In this document: in pieces, positions 15,517 to 27,357 of the stretch
How the letters are laid out: each line of letters begins with the position of its first letter
Numbering within the stretch: the stretch's first letter is position 1
Assembly: GCF_003640395.1 (NCBI RefSeq)
Contig: NZ_RBZQ01000009.1
Coordinates: 124,001 to 188,000, forward strand
Origin: Stutzerimonas urumqiensis
GTDB taxonomy: Bacteria; Pseudomonadota; Gammaproteobacteria; Pseudomonadales; Pseudomonadaceae
DNA length: 64,000 bases
Direction of reading: 5' to 3'
Program-made: the position numbers and the translations under genes
The notes under the pieces: generated by a model
Database searches by the model: none
Told to the model about the DNA's origin: nothing
The model's input: only the letters and a program-made list of their open reading frames with translations

Positions 15517-16701
15517 ATGTTCGAGCTCGTAGATCAGACCCCGCAAAGCGCAGTGATCAAGGTCATCGGCGTTGGCGGAGGCGGCGGCAATGCCGTCAAC
15601 CACATGGTGCGCAACAGCGTGGAAGGCGTTGAATTCATCTGCGCCAACACCGATGCCCAGGCCTTGAAAAAGGTCGAGGTACGCACCGTATTGCAGCTGG
15701 GTTCCGGCATCACCAAGGGTCTGGGTGCCGGTACCAATCCTGAAATCGGCCGTCAGGCCGCCATGGAAGACCGCGAGCGCATCGCCGAAGTGCTGCAGGG
15801 CGCCGACATGGTCTTCATCACCACCGGCATGGGTGGCGGTACCGGCACCGGCGCGGCGCCGATCATCGCCTCGGTCGCCAAGGAAATGGGCATTCTCACC
15901 GTCGCCGTGGTGACCCGTCCGTTCCCCTTCGAAGGCCGCCGCCGCATGCAGGTCGCCGACGAGGGTATCCGCGCGCTGTCCGAGTGCGTCGACTCGCTGA
16001 TCACCATCCCCAACGAGAAGCTGCTGACCATCCTCGGCAAGGAAGCGAGCCTGCTGTCCGCCTTCGCCAAGGCTGACGATGTACTGGCAGGCGCCGTGCG
16101 CGGCATCTCCGACATCATGCAGCGTCCGGGCCTGATGAACGTCGACTTCGCCGACGTGAAGACCGTCATGGGCGAAATGGGCATGGCCATGATGGGCACC
16201 GGCTGCGCCAGCGGTCCGAACCGTGCGCGCGAAGCCACCGAGGCGGCCATTCGCAACCCGCTGCTCGAGGACGTCAATCTGCAAGGCGCCCGCGGCATCC
16301 TGGTCAACATCACCGCGGGCCTGGACCTGTCGCTGGGCGAATACGCCGCAGTCGGCGAGATCATCGAGGCGTTCGCATCCGAGCATGCGACGGTCAAGGT
16401 TGGTGCAGTCATCGACGCGGACATGCGTGACGAGCTGCATGTGACGGTGGTCGCCACAGGTCTCAACTCGCGTACCGACAAGCCCGTCAAGGTGGTGGAT
16501 AACACCGTCCAGCCGGCCCCGGTTGCCGTTCCGGCGGCGGCCGCGAAGACCGAGCAGGCGGCCGTCAACTACCGCGACCTGGAGCGTCCGACCGTGATGC
16601 GCAACCAGGGCCACGGCACGGCGGCGGCAACCAAGATGAACCCCCAGGAAGACCTGGATTACCTCGATATCCCGGCCTTCCTGCGTCGTCAGGCTGATTG
16701 A
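15517..16701 (+). CDS. ftsZ: Cell division GTPase FtsZ
   Basis: Tubulin-like GTPase that assembles the Z ring. The 394-residue protein has the tubulin signature GGGTGTGAAP near residue 107, the N-terminal VIGVGGGGGNAVNHM loop and the conserved C-terminal peptide DYLDIPAFLRRQAD, which binds FtsA and ZipA. A very strong ribosome-binding site (AAGGAGAGAGG) precedes the ATG, in keeping with the high amount of FtsZ needed. Confidence 0.98.
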   Translation: MFELVDQTPQSAVIKVIGVGGGGGNAVNHMVRNSVEGVEFICANTDAQALKKVEVRTVLQLGSGITKGLGAGTNPEIGRQAAMEDRERIAEVLQGADMVFITTGMGGGTGTGAAPIIASVAKEMGILTVAVVTRPFPFEGRRRMQVADEGIRALSECVDSLITIPNEKLLTILGKEASLLSAFAKADDVLAGAVRGISDIMQRPGLMNVDFADVKTVMGEMGMAMMGTGCASGPNRAREATEAAIRNPLLEDVNLQGARGILVNITAGLDLSLGEYAAVGEIIEAFASEHATVKVGAVIDADMRDELHVTVVATGLNSRTDKPVKVVDNTVQPAPVAVPAAAAKTEQAAVNYRDLERPTVMRNQGHGTAAATKMNPQEDLDYLDIPAFLRRQAD

Positions 16702-16752
16702 GCGAGGTAATCAAAGGGATAGCTGTGATTTGTATTCAGTAAAGGGGGCATC

Positions 16753-16761
16753 TGCTATGAT
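16753..16761 (+). promoter_or_regulatory. Extended -10 promoter of lpxC
   Basis: Between ftsZ and lpxC there is TGCTATGAT, an extended -10 element (TG-n-TATGAT) with a poor -35 region (TTGTAT lies 20 bases upstream). It would start transcription about 45 bases before the lpxC ATG, allowing lpxC to be expressed apart from the dcw operon. Inference from sequence only. Confidence 0.55.
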
Positions 16762-16768
16762 CGCCCTC

Positions 16769-16785
16769 AATTGTTGAAAACAATT
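16769..16785 (+). other. A/T-rich stem-loop in the lpxC leader
   Basis: A perfect 7-bp inverted repeat AATTGTT-GAA-AACAATT lies about 10-25 bases downstream of the proposed -10 box, at or just after the likely transcription start of lpxC. It has no T tract and so is not a terminator. It may be an operator or a 5' RNA-stabilising hairpin. Confidence 0.5.
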
Positions 16786-16811
16786 CGCAACTAGTGCTAT
16801 AGCGAAGTTAA

Positions 16812-17726
<915 letters not shown>

Positions 17727-17750
17727 CAGTAACTCTCCTTTCCTGTTTCA

Positions 17751-17776
17751 AGGCCACCTTCGGGTGGCCTTTTTTT
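17751..17776 (+). terminator. Rho-independent terminator of lpxC / dcw cluster
   Basis: A perfect 8-bp stem AGGCCACC/GGTGGCCT closes a TTCG tetraloop and is followed by a run of T. It lies 24 bases after the lpxC stop and separates the dcw cluster from the convergent ferritin-like gene. Confidence 0.95.
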
Positions 17777-17791
17777 CATGCGGGTTTCGAC

Positions 17792-18325
17792 TCAGGCCAT
17801 GCCGTCGAGCAGGCCTGCCATGTCGTCGGCGTGCTCTTCTTCCTGGGCGAGGATGTCTTCGAAGATCCGCCGGGTGGTCGGGTCCTTGTCGCCGAGGTAC
17901 TGGACGATCTCACGGTAACTGTCGATTGCGATCCGCTCGGAGACCAGGTTCTCGAACACCATGTCGCGCAGGCCGTTGCCTTCGGCGTATTGCGCGTGCG
18001 CGCGTTCGGTGAGCGTGTCTGGGTTGAAATCCGGCTCGCCACCGAGTTGGACGATCCGCTCGGCGAGGCGATCGGCGTGTTCCTGCTCCTCGTTGGCGTG
18101 TTCGAGGAATTCATCGGCGGCCACGCTCGATTTCAGACCGGTCGCCATGTAGTAGTGGCGCTTGTAGCGCAGATAGCAGACCAGTTCGGTCGCCAAGGCC
18201 TCGTTCAGCAGCTGGATCACCATGTCCCGGTCAGCCGAGTAACTTTCGGTCACGGCACCGTTCTCGACGTGTTGGCGCGCTCGATCGCGCAGGGTTTTTT
18301 TGTCGCTCAGTTGTACGTAACTCAT
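17792..18325 (-). CDS. Ferritin-like / bacterioferritin-type protein
   Basis: A 177-residue four-helix-bundle protein of the ferritin superfamily, probably for iron storage or protection from iron-driven oxidation. Diiron ligands are visible as Glu47, then an ExxH pair at Glu80/His83, and in the second half a further Glu-rich segment ending in an ExxH (QEEEHADDM near residue 167). It resembles the 'probable bacterioferritin' annotated in P. aeruginosa rather than classical Bfr, since I see no clear haem-ligand methionine. Monocistronic, convergent with lpxC. The exact subfamily is uncertain. Confidence 0.85.
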   Translation of the reverse strand: MSYVQLSDKKTLRDRARQHVENGAVTESYSADRDMVIQLLNEALATELVCYLRYKRHYYMATGLKSSVAADEFLEHANEEQEHADRLAERIVQLGGEPDFNPDTLTERAHAQYAEGNGLRDMVFENLVSERIAIDSYREIVQYLGDKDPTTRRIFEDILAQEEEHADDMAGLLDGMA

Positions 18326-18416
18326 CAGGGTTTCCTCATTTCTTATAGGGGCAGCGGCCCGGCGGCAGGGCCGGCCGCTAGCTGTGATCGATGCCGCGGG
18401 AGAAAGGTTTCATCGC

Positions 18417-18806
18417 TCAGCGCAACGCCTTCACCAGCTCGTCCTTGCGCATTTTCGAGCGACCCGAAATGTCCCGTTGCCGGGCAAGCTTCATCAGGTC
18501 GTCCTTGGTCATGTCGTTCAGATCGTCATCGTCGGCGCGCGCAGATGAACGATTCTGCGGATGACCCTCGCGGGCTGCGGCGGCGCGCTGGGCGGAGTCC
18601 TCGCGGTCGGCTTTCTTGGCAGCGGGGCTTTTCTTGCGCCCGGACCCGCCAGGTCGCTCACCGCCGCCCGACTGCTTGTTGACCGTCGCCCAGGCACGAG
18701 CCTCGGCCTCTTCTTCCGGAACACCCTTGTGTTCGTAGCTTTCCTCGATATGGGCGGCTTTGCGCTGCTGCTTGTCGGTGTACTTGGATTTGTCGCCGCG
18801 GGGCAT
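18417..18806 (-). CDS. Small basic protein with C-terminal Rho-N/SAP-like motif
   Basis: A 129-residue hydrophilic protein beginning MPRGDKSKYTDKQQRKAAHI, with a low-complexity lysine/alanine/serine middle section and a C-terminal helix-turn-helix-like segment (MTKDDLMKLARQRDISGRSK) resembling the Rho N-terminal/SAP nucleic-acid-binding fold. I chose the ATG at 18806 because AGGAGA lies eight bases upstream; a longer open frame has no support. Similar proteins are often labelled plasmid-stabilisation or Rho-termination-factor-like in pseudomonads. The function is unknown; nucleic-acid binding is inferred. Confidence 0.8.
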   Translation of the reverse strand: MPRGDKSKYTDKQQRKAAHIEESYEHKGVPEEEAEARAWATVNKQSGGGERPGGSGRKKSPAAKKADREDSAQRAAAAREGHPQNRSSARADDDDLNDMTKDDLMKLARQRDISGRSKMRKDELVKALR

Positions 18807-19145
18807 GGGACTGTTCTCCTGGCTGCGATTGATGCTCTGTCGACTGTGAGCAGGTCGGCGGGTTCGATCGTAGGGTCGAACGGCGCTGCGCCAGCGAACC
18901 GGCAACTTGTAATCAAATGTGGCGGAAGGGGAACAAAACGATCGTTGTCGGGCCTGAACGGAGCTGGCATGCCACCAGCCAATGTGCGGGTTACCATGTG
19001 GCGGCCTTTTCCTTGCAATGTGACGGCCCGCTGCATGACGGGGAGGCCGCGGTGGCAAGGTTTCCAAAGGGGTACGACCGATGCTGCCGTCGTAGGCAGC
19101 CCTGCCGTTTGCGGGTGCATCGAATCATCAAAGAGGCTTGAAAGA
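18807..19145. other. Intergenic region between divergent genes
   Basis: About 340 bases separate the Rho-N-like gene (minus) from the SDR gene (plus). The stretch must hold both promoters, but I could not identify convincing -35/-10 pairs. A short hairpin (GCTGCC-GTCGTA-GGCAGC) lies at 19083-19100. Small open frames cross it on both strands, but none has a good ribosome-binding site or recognisable protein. Confidence 0.5.
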
Positions 19146-20069
19146 ATGCGAATCCTTGTCTGCGGCGCGAACGGCCAGGTCGGTCGAGAAATCGTCGACC
19201 GTGCGGCTGCCGCTGGCGTCGATGTGCTGGCAACGACCCGTCAGACCTTCGATATCACCCAGCCCCGGCAGGTCGAGAGCCTCTTCGAGCGCGAGCGGCC
19301 CGAGCTCGTGATCAACGCCGCGGCCTTCACGCACGTCGACAACGCGGAAACCCATTCCAAGGAAGCCTACGCCATCAACCGCGACGGCCCCGCCTGCCTG
19401 GCCAGGCTTTGTGCGCAGGCGGATGTGCCGCTGTTCCACCTGTCGACCGACTACGTGTTCGCCGGGGACGCGAACGTCCCCTACAAGGAGTCCGACCCGA
19501 CCGGGCCCACCGGCGTCTACGGCGCCAGTAAGCTCGCGGGCGAGCAAAGGATCCAGGCCGCCTGTCCGCATCACCTGATCCTGCGCACGAGCTGGGTCTA
19601 CGGCGTGCATGGGCACAACTTCGTCAAGACCATGTTGCGCCTGGGCGCACAGCGCCGCGCGCTGTCGGTCGTTGCCGATCAGGTTGGCTGTCCGACGCAT
19701 GCCGGCAGCATCGCCGACGTGCTGCTGACGCTCGCCCGCCGTTATCGCGAAGAGGGCCGGCTTGCGTGGGGGCTCTACCACTACAGCGGGACGCCAGCCT
19801 GTTCCTGGTACGACTTCGCCAACGAGATATTCGACCAGGGGCATGCGCAGGGCTTGCTCGCCGTGAAGCCCTCGGTGTCTCCGATCAACACCGACCAATA
19901 CCCGACCCCGGCCCGGCGCCCGGCCTGGTCGGTCATGGATTGCAGCCTGTTCGAGAATACCTTCGGCCTTCAGCCGGACGACTGGCGCAGCAGCCTGGCG
20001 TCCGTGGTCGCCGAGCTGGGCAGGCAGGCAGCGGAAGATCGGGGCGCTCCCAAGCGTTCACATGCCTGA
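19146..20069 (+). CDS. dTDP-4-dehydrorhamnose reductase-like SDR (RmlD family)
   Basis: Extended short-chain dehydrogenase of 307 residues, matching RmlD, which reduces dTDP-4-keto-L-rhamnose to dTDP-L-rhamnose with NAD(P)H. Visible are the N-terminal nucleotide-binding GANGQVGREI, STDYVFAG with the catalytic Thr region, and the YGASK active-site Tyr/Lys. I chose the ATG at 19146 (GAGGC ribosome-binding site); the frame is open far upstream without homology. No rmlA, B or C lies nearby, so it may act on another sugar nucleotide or supply a distant pathway. Confidence 0.85.
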   Translation: MRILVCGANGQVGREIVDRAAAAGVDVLATTRQTFDITQPRQVESLFERERPELVINAAAFTHVDNAETHSKEAYAINRDGPACLARLCAQADVPLFHLSTDYVFAGDANVPYKESDPTGPTGVYGASKLAGEQRIQAACPHHLILRTSWVYGVHGHNFVKTMLRLGAQRRALSVVADQVGCPTHAGSIADVLLTLARRYREEGRLAWGLYHYSGTPACSWYDFANEIFDQGHAQGLLAVKPSVSPINTDQYPTPARRPAWSVMDCSLFENTFGLQPDDWRSSLASVVAELGRQAAEDRGAPKRSHA

Positions 20070-20197
20070 GTACCCAGCCCGAAAGCGGCTCTAACGCGTT
20101 TTTGGCTTCGCTGTAAGCGGGGCGATGACGGAGTATCCTTGCGCGCGTTCGACCAGGGCGCGGAAATCACTCCAAGCCCGCCGAGGGAGTGATCTGC

Positions 20198-21100
20198 ATG
20201 CTGGTGATTCAAGCGATTCTGCCCATCTTCGGGCTGATCGTGCTCGGCTACCTGATGGGCAGACGCCAATGGCTGGCGGAGGAGGCGGCGGCCGGGCTGG
20301 CGGCGGTGACCTTCAAGCTGTTCATGCCGGCCATTCTATTCACCGGCATCGCCAAGGCCGACCTGGGTGACGGCCTGTCGCCGATGTTGCTGATCGGGTA
20401 TTTCGGGCCGGTCTTTCTGGTTTTCATCGGCATCAACCTGATTGCGCACCGTGGCTGTCGGCGTGCCACCCCGCTGGGGCTCACGGCGTCCTATTCGAAC
20501 AACGTGCTGGTCGGCATTCCGATCGTGACGACGCTGCTGGGGTCGCACAGCCTGGTGTATGTGTTCGCCATCCTGGTCTTTCACAGCCTGATCCTGTTTT
20601 CCACGCAGAGCTTCTACGCGGCGTTTGGCTCGCATGAGCGCGTCGACCCGCGGGCGCTGCTGCGCAACCTGGCCAATCCCCTGATCGTCGGGCTGTTGGC
20701 CGGCGCGCTGCTGAACGTTTCCGGGCGGTCGCTACCCGAGCCGCTTTGGCGCATGGCTGGCTGGCTCGCCCAGGCTGCGCTGCCCTGTGCGCTGATCGTG
20801 CTCGGCCTGAGCCTGTCGCGCTATCGGCTGCGCCCGAGCACGACGGTGATGGGGCTGACCCTGGTGAAGCTGGGGCTCTTCCCATTGCTGGTCTGGTGGC
20901 TGGCCCTGCGATTGCCCGGTCTGGATCCGGAAGCACAGGCCGTATTGGTGGTGCTGGCGGCCTGTCCAAGCGGGGTGAACGTGCTGGCCTTCGTGAAGCA
21001 CCCGGACGACAGCCGTGTGGTCAGCTCGACGGTGTTTCTCTCCACTGTCCTGGCGGTCATCACCTTGCCACTCTGGCTGTTCGTCACGGGCGCCCAGTGA
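20198..21100 (+). CDS. AEC-family auxin-efflux-like transporter
   Basis: A 300-residue integral membrane protein of the AEC (auxin efflux carrier) family with about ten helices in two halves and typical motifs such as GYLMGRR and VPIVT-like NNVLVGIPIVTTLLG. Substrates of bacterial members include malate and other organic acids, but this one cannot be assigned. The ATG at 20198 has GAGGGAG eight bases upstream; an in-frame GTG at 20189 falls within that site and is less likely. Confidence 0.88.
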   Translation: MLVIQAILPIFGLIVLGYLMGRRQWLAEEAAAGLAAVTFKLFMPAILFTGIAKADLGDGLSPMLLIGYFGPVFLVFIGINLIAHRGCRRATPLGLTASYSNNVLVGIPIVTTLLGSHSLVYVFAILVFHSLILFSTQSFYAAFGSHERVDPRALLRNLANPLIVGLLAGALLNVSGRSLPEPLWRMAGWLAQAALPCALIVLGLSLSRYRLRPSTTVMGLTLVKLGLFPLLVWWLALRLPGLDPEAQAVLVVLAACPSGVNVLAFVKHPDDSRVVSSTVFLSTVLAVITLPLWLFVTGAQ

Positions 21101-21186
21101 CAGCGTGAGACGCCGCTCGGCGGGAGCTGGCGAACGTCCGGCAGACCCTGCCTGTCCACCATAAAGGTGGATGTTCGGAGTTCGAT

Positions 21187-21273
21187 ATGACCAGGTTTCT
21201 CGATGGCACCGCCGGCGTGGTCACCATCATCGGTGTGATCATGGCCGTGGCGGTGTACCAGATCTTCTTCTGA
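21187..21273 (+). CDS. 28-residue single-helix membrane peptide
   Basis: A very short frame, MTRFLDGTAGVVTIIGVIMA followed by VAVYQIFF, preceded by GGAG with six-base spacing. It predicts a short polar head and one membrane helix that occupies most of the peptide. It lies between the AEC transporter and the convergent membrane-protein gene. The good ribosome-binding site and hydrophobic composition favour a real small protein. No function is assignable. Confidence 0.6.
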   Translation: MTRFLDGTAGVVTIIGVIMAVAVYQIFF

Positions 21274-21280
21274 CGGCGCT

Positions 21281-22003
21281 TCAGTGCTGCCGCTGACCGT
21301 GTCCCGGGTGCGCGAGGATGTCTTCCAGCCGCAGCCCGGTCATGCCGTGGATGGTGCGCCAGAGGAAATAGAAGATCGCGACCATCATCAGCGTGCTGGG
21401 TATGGCGATCATCGGGTAGCTCAGCAGCGTCATGCGTCCGAGTTCGGCATTGAAGGCTTCGCTGCCGGCCGGGCTGACCACGATCCAGCGCGCCAGGCCG
21501 TAATTCATCGCCGATGAGAAGAAGAAGGTGCCGCTCAGCCAGAGCGTCGCGCGCTGCAGGCGGGTTTCGAACTGCTCGGACAGGCCGCGCTGCTCCAGTT
21601 GTTCCTGGATTCGCGCGACATTCAGGACCTTGGGGTTGTAGAGCAGCGTGCGAATGAGCGGGTACCGCGTGCGCGTCGAGATCAGCACCGCGAGGCCGAG
21701 AACGCCGGGAACGGCGGCTTCCTTGATGGCCAGCCACTGGGTGTCCAGCTTGAGCAGGCCGATGCCGCCCGTCAGCAGTACGCTGACCAGCCCGAGCAGC
21801 GCGATCCAGTTGAGCTTGCGGTTGCGTACCAGCTCCAGCAGGCCCCAGCCCAGCGGAAAGGCAAGTGCCAGCAGGAGGGCGCCGTCGGCACCCAGCCGTG
21901 CCTCGCCGCTCAGCTTCATCAGGATGACGGAGGGAATGGCGATACTGATGATCAGGTCCAGCAGGGGATGGGCTTGGCGGTCGGGTGAGTCGGGCTGGGT
22001 CAT
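21281..22003 (-). CDS. Multipass membrane protein (VC0807-like)
   Basis: An integral membrane protein of about 240 residues with some five or six predicted helices, resembling the uncharacterised 'VC0807 family' found in many proteobacteria (assignment from memory, moderate). It ends in a histidine-rich tail (HPGHGQRQH). I favour the ATG at 22003 (MTQPDSPDRQ); an ATG at 22054 would add 17 unconserved-looking residues, and neither has a strong ribosome-binding site. It follows the YbhN-like gene on the same strand, 76 bases downstream, so the two may be co-transcribed. Function unknown. Confidence 0.75.
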   Translation of the reverse strand: MTQPDSPDRQAHPLLDLIISIAIPSVILMKLSGEARLGADGALLLALAFPLGWGLLELVRNRKLNWIALLGLVSVLLTGGIGLLKLDTQWLAIKEAAVPGVLGLAVLISTRTRYPLIRTLLYNPKVLNVARIQEQLEQRGLSEQFETRLQRATLWLSGTFFFSSAMNYGLARWIVVSPAGSEAFNAELGRMTLLSYPMIAIPSTLMMVAIFYFLWRTIHGMTGLRLEDILAHPGHGQRQH

Positions 22004-22079
22004 GGAACGGGCTTCGAATTGCGGTGCAGCATGATCGCCTGATGGGGCGCCCATGGCCAGAGGCGTTTCGTCGGTCCGC

Positions 22080-23027
22080 TCATCGGCTCCGTGCGCGGCG
22101 GCGACCCAGCGACCACTGGCCGGCCTCGAAGCCGAGGACGACCAGGATGGCGAGCGCGAAGGGCAGGAGCAGGTACAGCGCGCGAAAGACGATCAGCGCC
22201 GCAAGGACATCGGCGGTCTTGAGTTCCGGCATTGCCGCGAGGAAGGTCACCTCCAGCACCCCCAGCCCGCCTGGCGCATGGGACAGCAGCGCCAGCGAGA
22301 ACGAGGCGAGGAACACGCCCAGCACGATCAGGTAGCCGGGGTTGTTCTCGTTCGGCAGCGCGAAATAGATGATTGCGGCGGCGCAGGCCAGTTCGAGCGG
22401 ACCCGCCGCCAGCTGGCGGGCGATGGTCGCGAGCTTCGGGCATTCGATCGACCATTTGCCGAGTCGCCAGGGCGCGCGACGGTGCCAGGCCATCCCGACA
22501 TACAGGGCCACTAGCATCAGCAACGCGGCACCGAGCCCGCGACCCAGCCAGGGGTCGATCTCGACGACACGGCTGAGCACGGTCGGCTTGGTCAGCAGCA
22601 CCACGCCGGCCAGCAACACGGTGCCGAGCACGAAGGTCAGCGAGCAGAACACGATCAGCACGCCGATCTCGTGAGGCGTCAGGCCCTTGCTGCGGTAGGC
22701 GCGGTAGCGCACCACCGCGCCGGAAAACACCGAGGCGCCAATGTTGTGCGCCAACGCGTAGGTGGTGAACGAGCAGAGGGTGATGAACCACCAGGAGATG
22801 TGCTTGCCCAGGTGATTCATCGCGATCCGGTCATACCAGGCCAGGGCAACATAGGCGCCGAGTGTCGCCAGGCCGGCCAGCAACCAGTCGCCGGTGCCGA
22901 TGGCTTCCAGGCTTTCGGTCAGCTCGGCGAGCGACAGGTTGCGAACCTCGTGATACAGCAAGTAGCTGGACAGCAGCACTGCCGCAAGGCCGACCAAGGT
23001 CCATGCGACATCGCTCCGTTTCATCAT
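22080..23027 (-). CDS. Lysylphosphatidylglycerol synthase TM-region (YbhN/UPF0104) protein
   Basis: A 315-residue membrane protein with about eight helices, corresponding to the flippase-like half of MprF without the aminoacyl-transferase domain. The family motif region HNIGASVFSGAVVRYRAYR near residue 92 and the SHAPGGLGVLE motif near residue 248 are present. Relatives are thought to move lipids across the inner membrane; the lipid here is unknown. I chose the ATG at 23027, where AAGGAG is nine bases upstream; the upstream frame is unlikely. It is divergent from the P450 gene. Confidence 0.85.
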   Translation of the reverse strand: MMKRSDVAWTLVGLAAVLLSSYLLYHEVRNLSLAELTESLEAIGTGDWLLAGLATLGAYVALAWYDRIAMNHLGKHISWWFITLCSFTTYALAHNIGASVFSGAVVRYRAYRSKGLTPHEIGVLIVFCSLTFVLGTVLLAGVVLLTKPTVLSRVVEIDPWLGRGLGAALLMLVALYVGMAWHRRAPWRLGKWSIECPKLATIARQLAAGPLELACAAAIIYFALPNENNPGYLIVLGVFLASFSLALLSHAPGGLGVLEVTFLAAMPELKTADVLAALIVFRALYLLLPFALAILVVLGFEAGQWSLGRRRARSR

Positions 23028-23212
23028 CAATGGGGGCTCCTTGGCCTCGGCTACGTGGCGGTATCGACGGATCGATGCGGCCACTCCACGTTACATCGGC
23101 AGCCATAGGATCGATTTGTTCACTCTCAACCGTCACCGGTCGTTTCCGGCCACGGCACCCGGCGGGCGCCGTATGGTCCCACAGCCAGAGACCTGACCCA
23201 AGAGAGCCGACC

Positions 23213-24474
23213 ATGCGCCCTATCCCTGAGGACGATCGCCTCGACAGCTCACTGGCGCTGATGCGCGAGGGCTATGGCTTCATACGGAGTCGATGCGAGC
23301 GTCTCGAAAGCCCCGTCTTCCGCACGCGCCTGCTGCTGCAGGACACGCTCTGTCTCAGCGGGACGGAGGCCGCCCGGCTGTTCTACGACGAATCCCGGTT
23401 CGTGCGTGCCCACGCGGCGCCGCGGCTGCTGAAGAAAACGCTCTTCGGCGTCGGTGGCGTACAGGGGCTCGATGGGGAGGCGCATCGTCGACGCAAGGCG
23501 CTGTTCCTCGCAGTGCTCGACGAGGCGCAGGTGGCGGCGTTGGTGGCGATCGCGCGGCGGCACTGGTTGCGGGCGATCGAGCAGTGGTCTGACGGCCGTC
23601 GCATCGTGCTGCTCGAGGCCGTGCAATTGATCCTTACCCGCGCCGTCTGTGAGTGGGCCGCGGTGCCGCTGGCGGCCGACGAGGCACAGGCGCGGTGTCA
23701 GCAGCTGGCGGCCATGATCGACGGTGCCGGGGGTGTCGCAGCCCGGCATTGGCAAGCACGACGGGCGCGCCGCGAGGCCGAGGCCTGGGCCGCCTCGTTG
23801 ATCGAGGCGGTCAGGTCCGGACGGCTTGCGGTGGATTCGACCTGCGCGCTGGCAAGGGTCGCCTCGTATACCGAGCTGGACGGCGATCGCTTGCCGGACG
23901 GCATCGCCGCGGTCGAGTTGTTGAACCTGCTGAGGCCGACGGTGGCGGTCGCCCGTTTCATTCTCTACGCGGCGCTCGAGCTGCATGAGCGGCCCGAGTG
24001 GCATGAACGTCTTCGCCAGGACGAAGGCATGATCGAGCCGTTCGCGCAGGAGGTCAGGCGCCTGTACGCCTTCTTCCCCTTCGTGGCGGCGCGCGTTCGC
24101 GATGACTTCGAGTGGAATGGCTTCGCGTTTCCCAAGGGTACTCGCGTGCTGCTCGACCTATTCGGGACCAACCGCGACGCACGTACCTGGACGTCGCCGG
24201 ATCGGTTCGATCCGGAGCGCTTCCTTGACTGGAACGGCGACCCCTACAGCCTCGTCACGCAGGGCGGCGCCGACGCACGGCAGCAGCACCGGTGTCCTGG
24301 CGAACGGCTGGCGATCGAGTTGCTCAAGGACGGGCTGCGGATCCTGACGCGCGAGATGAGCTACCGGGTGCCGCCCCAGGACCTGAGGCTGGATCCCGGA
24401 CGGATGCCGGCCGAGCCGCCGAGTCGCTTGGTTCTGGATCGTGTGGAGCGCTGTGCCGGTTCTGAACCGGCGCG

Positions 24475-24478
<4 letters not shown>
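23213..24478 (+). CDS. Cytochrome P450, CYP152-type fatty-acid peroxygenase
   Basis: A 421-residue soluble P450. The haem-ligand loop reads QGGADARQQHRCPGE with Cys361, and the I-helix reads ELLNLLRPTVAV with an Arg241-Pro242 pair in place of the acid-alcohol pair of ordinary monooxygenases. Both features are hallmarks of the CYP152 family (P450 BS-beta, SP-alpha, OleT), which use hydrogen peroxide to alpha/beta-hydroxylate or decarboxylate fatty acids without a reductase. I see no redox partner gene nearby, which fits. The start at 23213 is by homology. The stop shares CTAG with the stop of the convergent retS. Confidence 0.88.
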
Positions 24479-27243
<2,765 letters not shown>

Positions 27244-27274
27244 GCGTGAAGTCCTTTCGGGTGTGTTACGCCGG

Positions 27275-27280
27275 ATTATA
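27275..27280 (-). promoter_or_regulatory. -10 box upstream of retS
   Basis: A consensus TATAAT lies on the minus strand in the purD-retS gap, 32 bases ahead of the proposed retS GTG. No good -35 hexamer is seen at 16-18 bases, so an activator may be needed. Its position supports separate transcription of retS and the shorter retS start. Confidence 0.45.
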
Positions 27281-27357
27281 GCCACGGCCCTGATACGCAT
27301 CGCTGCGAAAAGACGGTCGATCATCGGCCTTTCCACAATACGTACCAAGGCGTGTCA

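Noticed and set aside
22862-23212. Upstream extension of the P450 frame
   Set aside because: It would overlap the divergent YbhN-like gene and adds arginine/serine-rich sequence without homology.
27244-27348. Longer retS start at 27348
   Set aside because: A TATAAT box and a good ribosome-binding site lie downstream of it, and the added residues would precede the signal-like helix.
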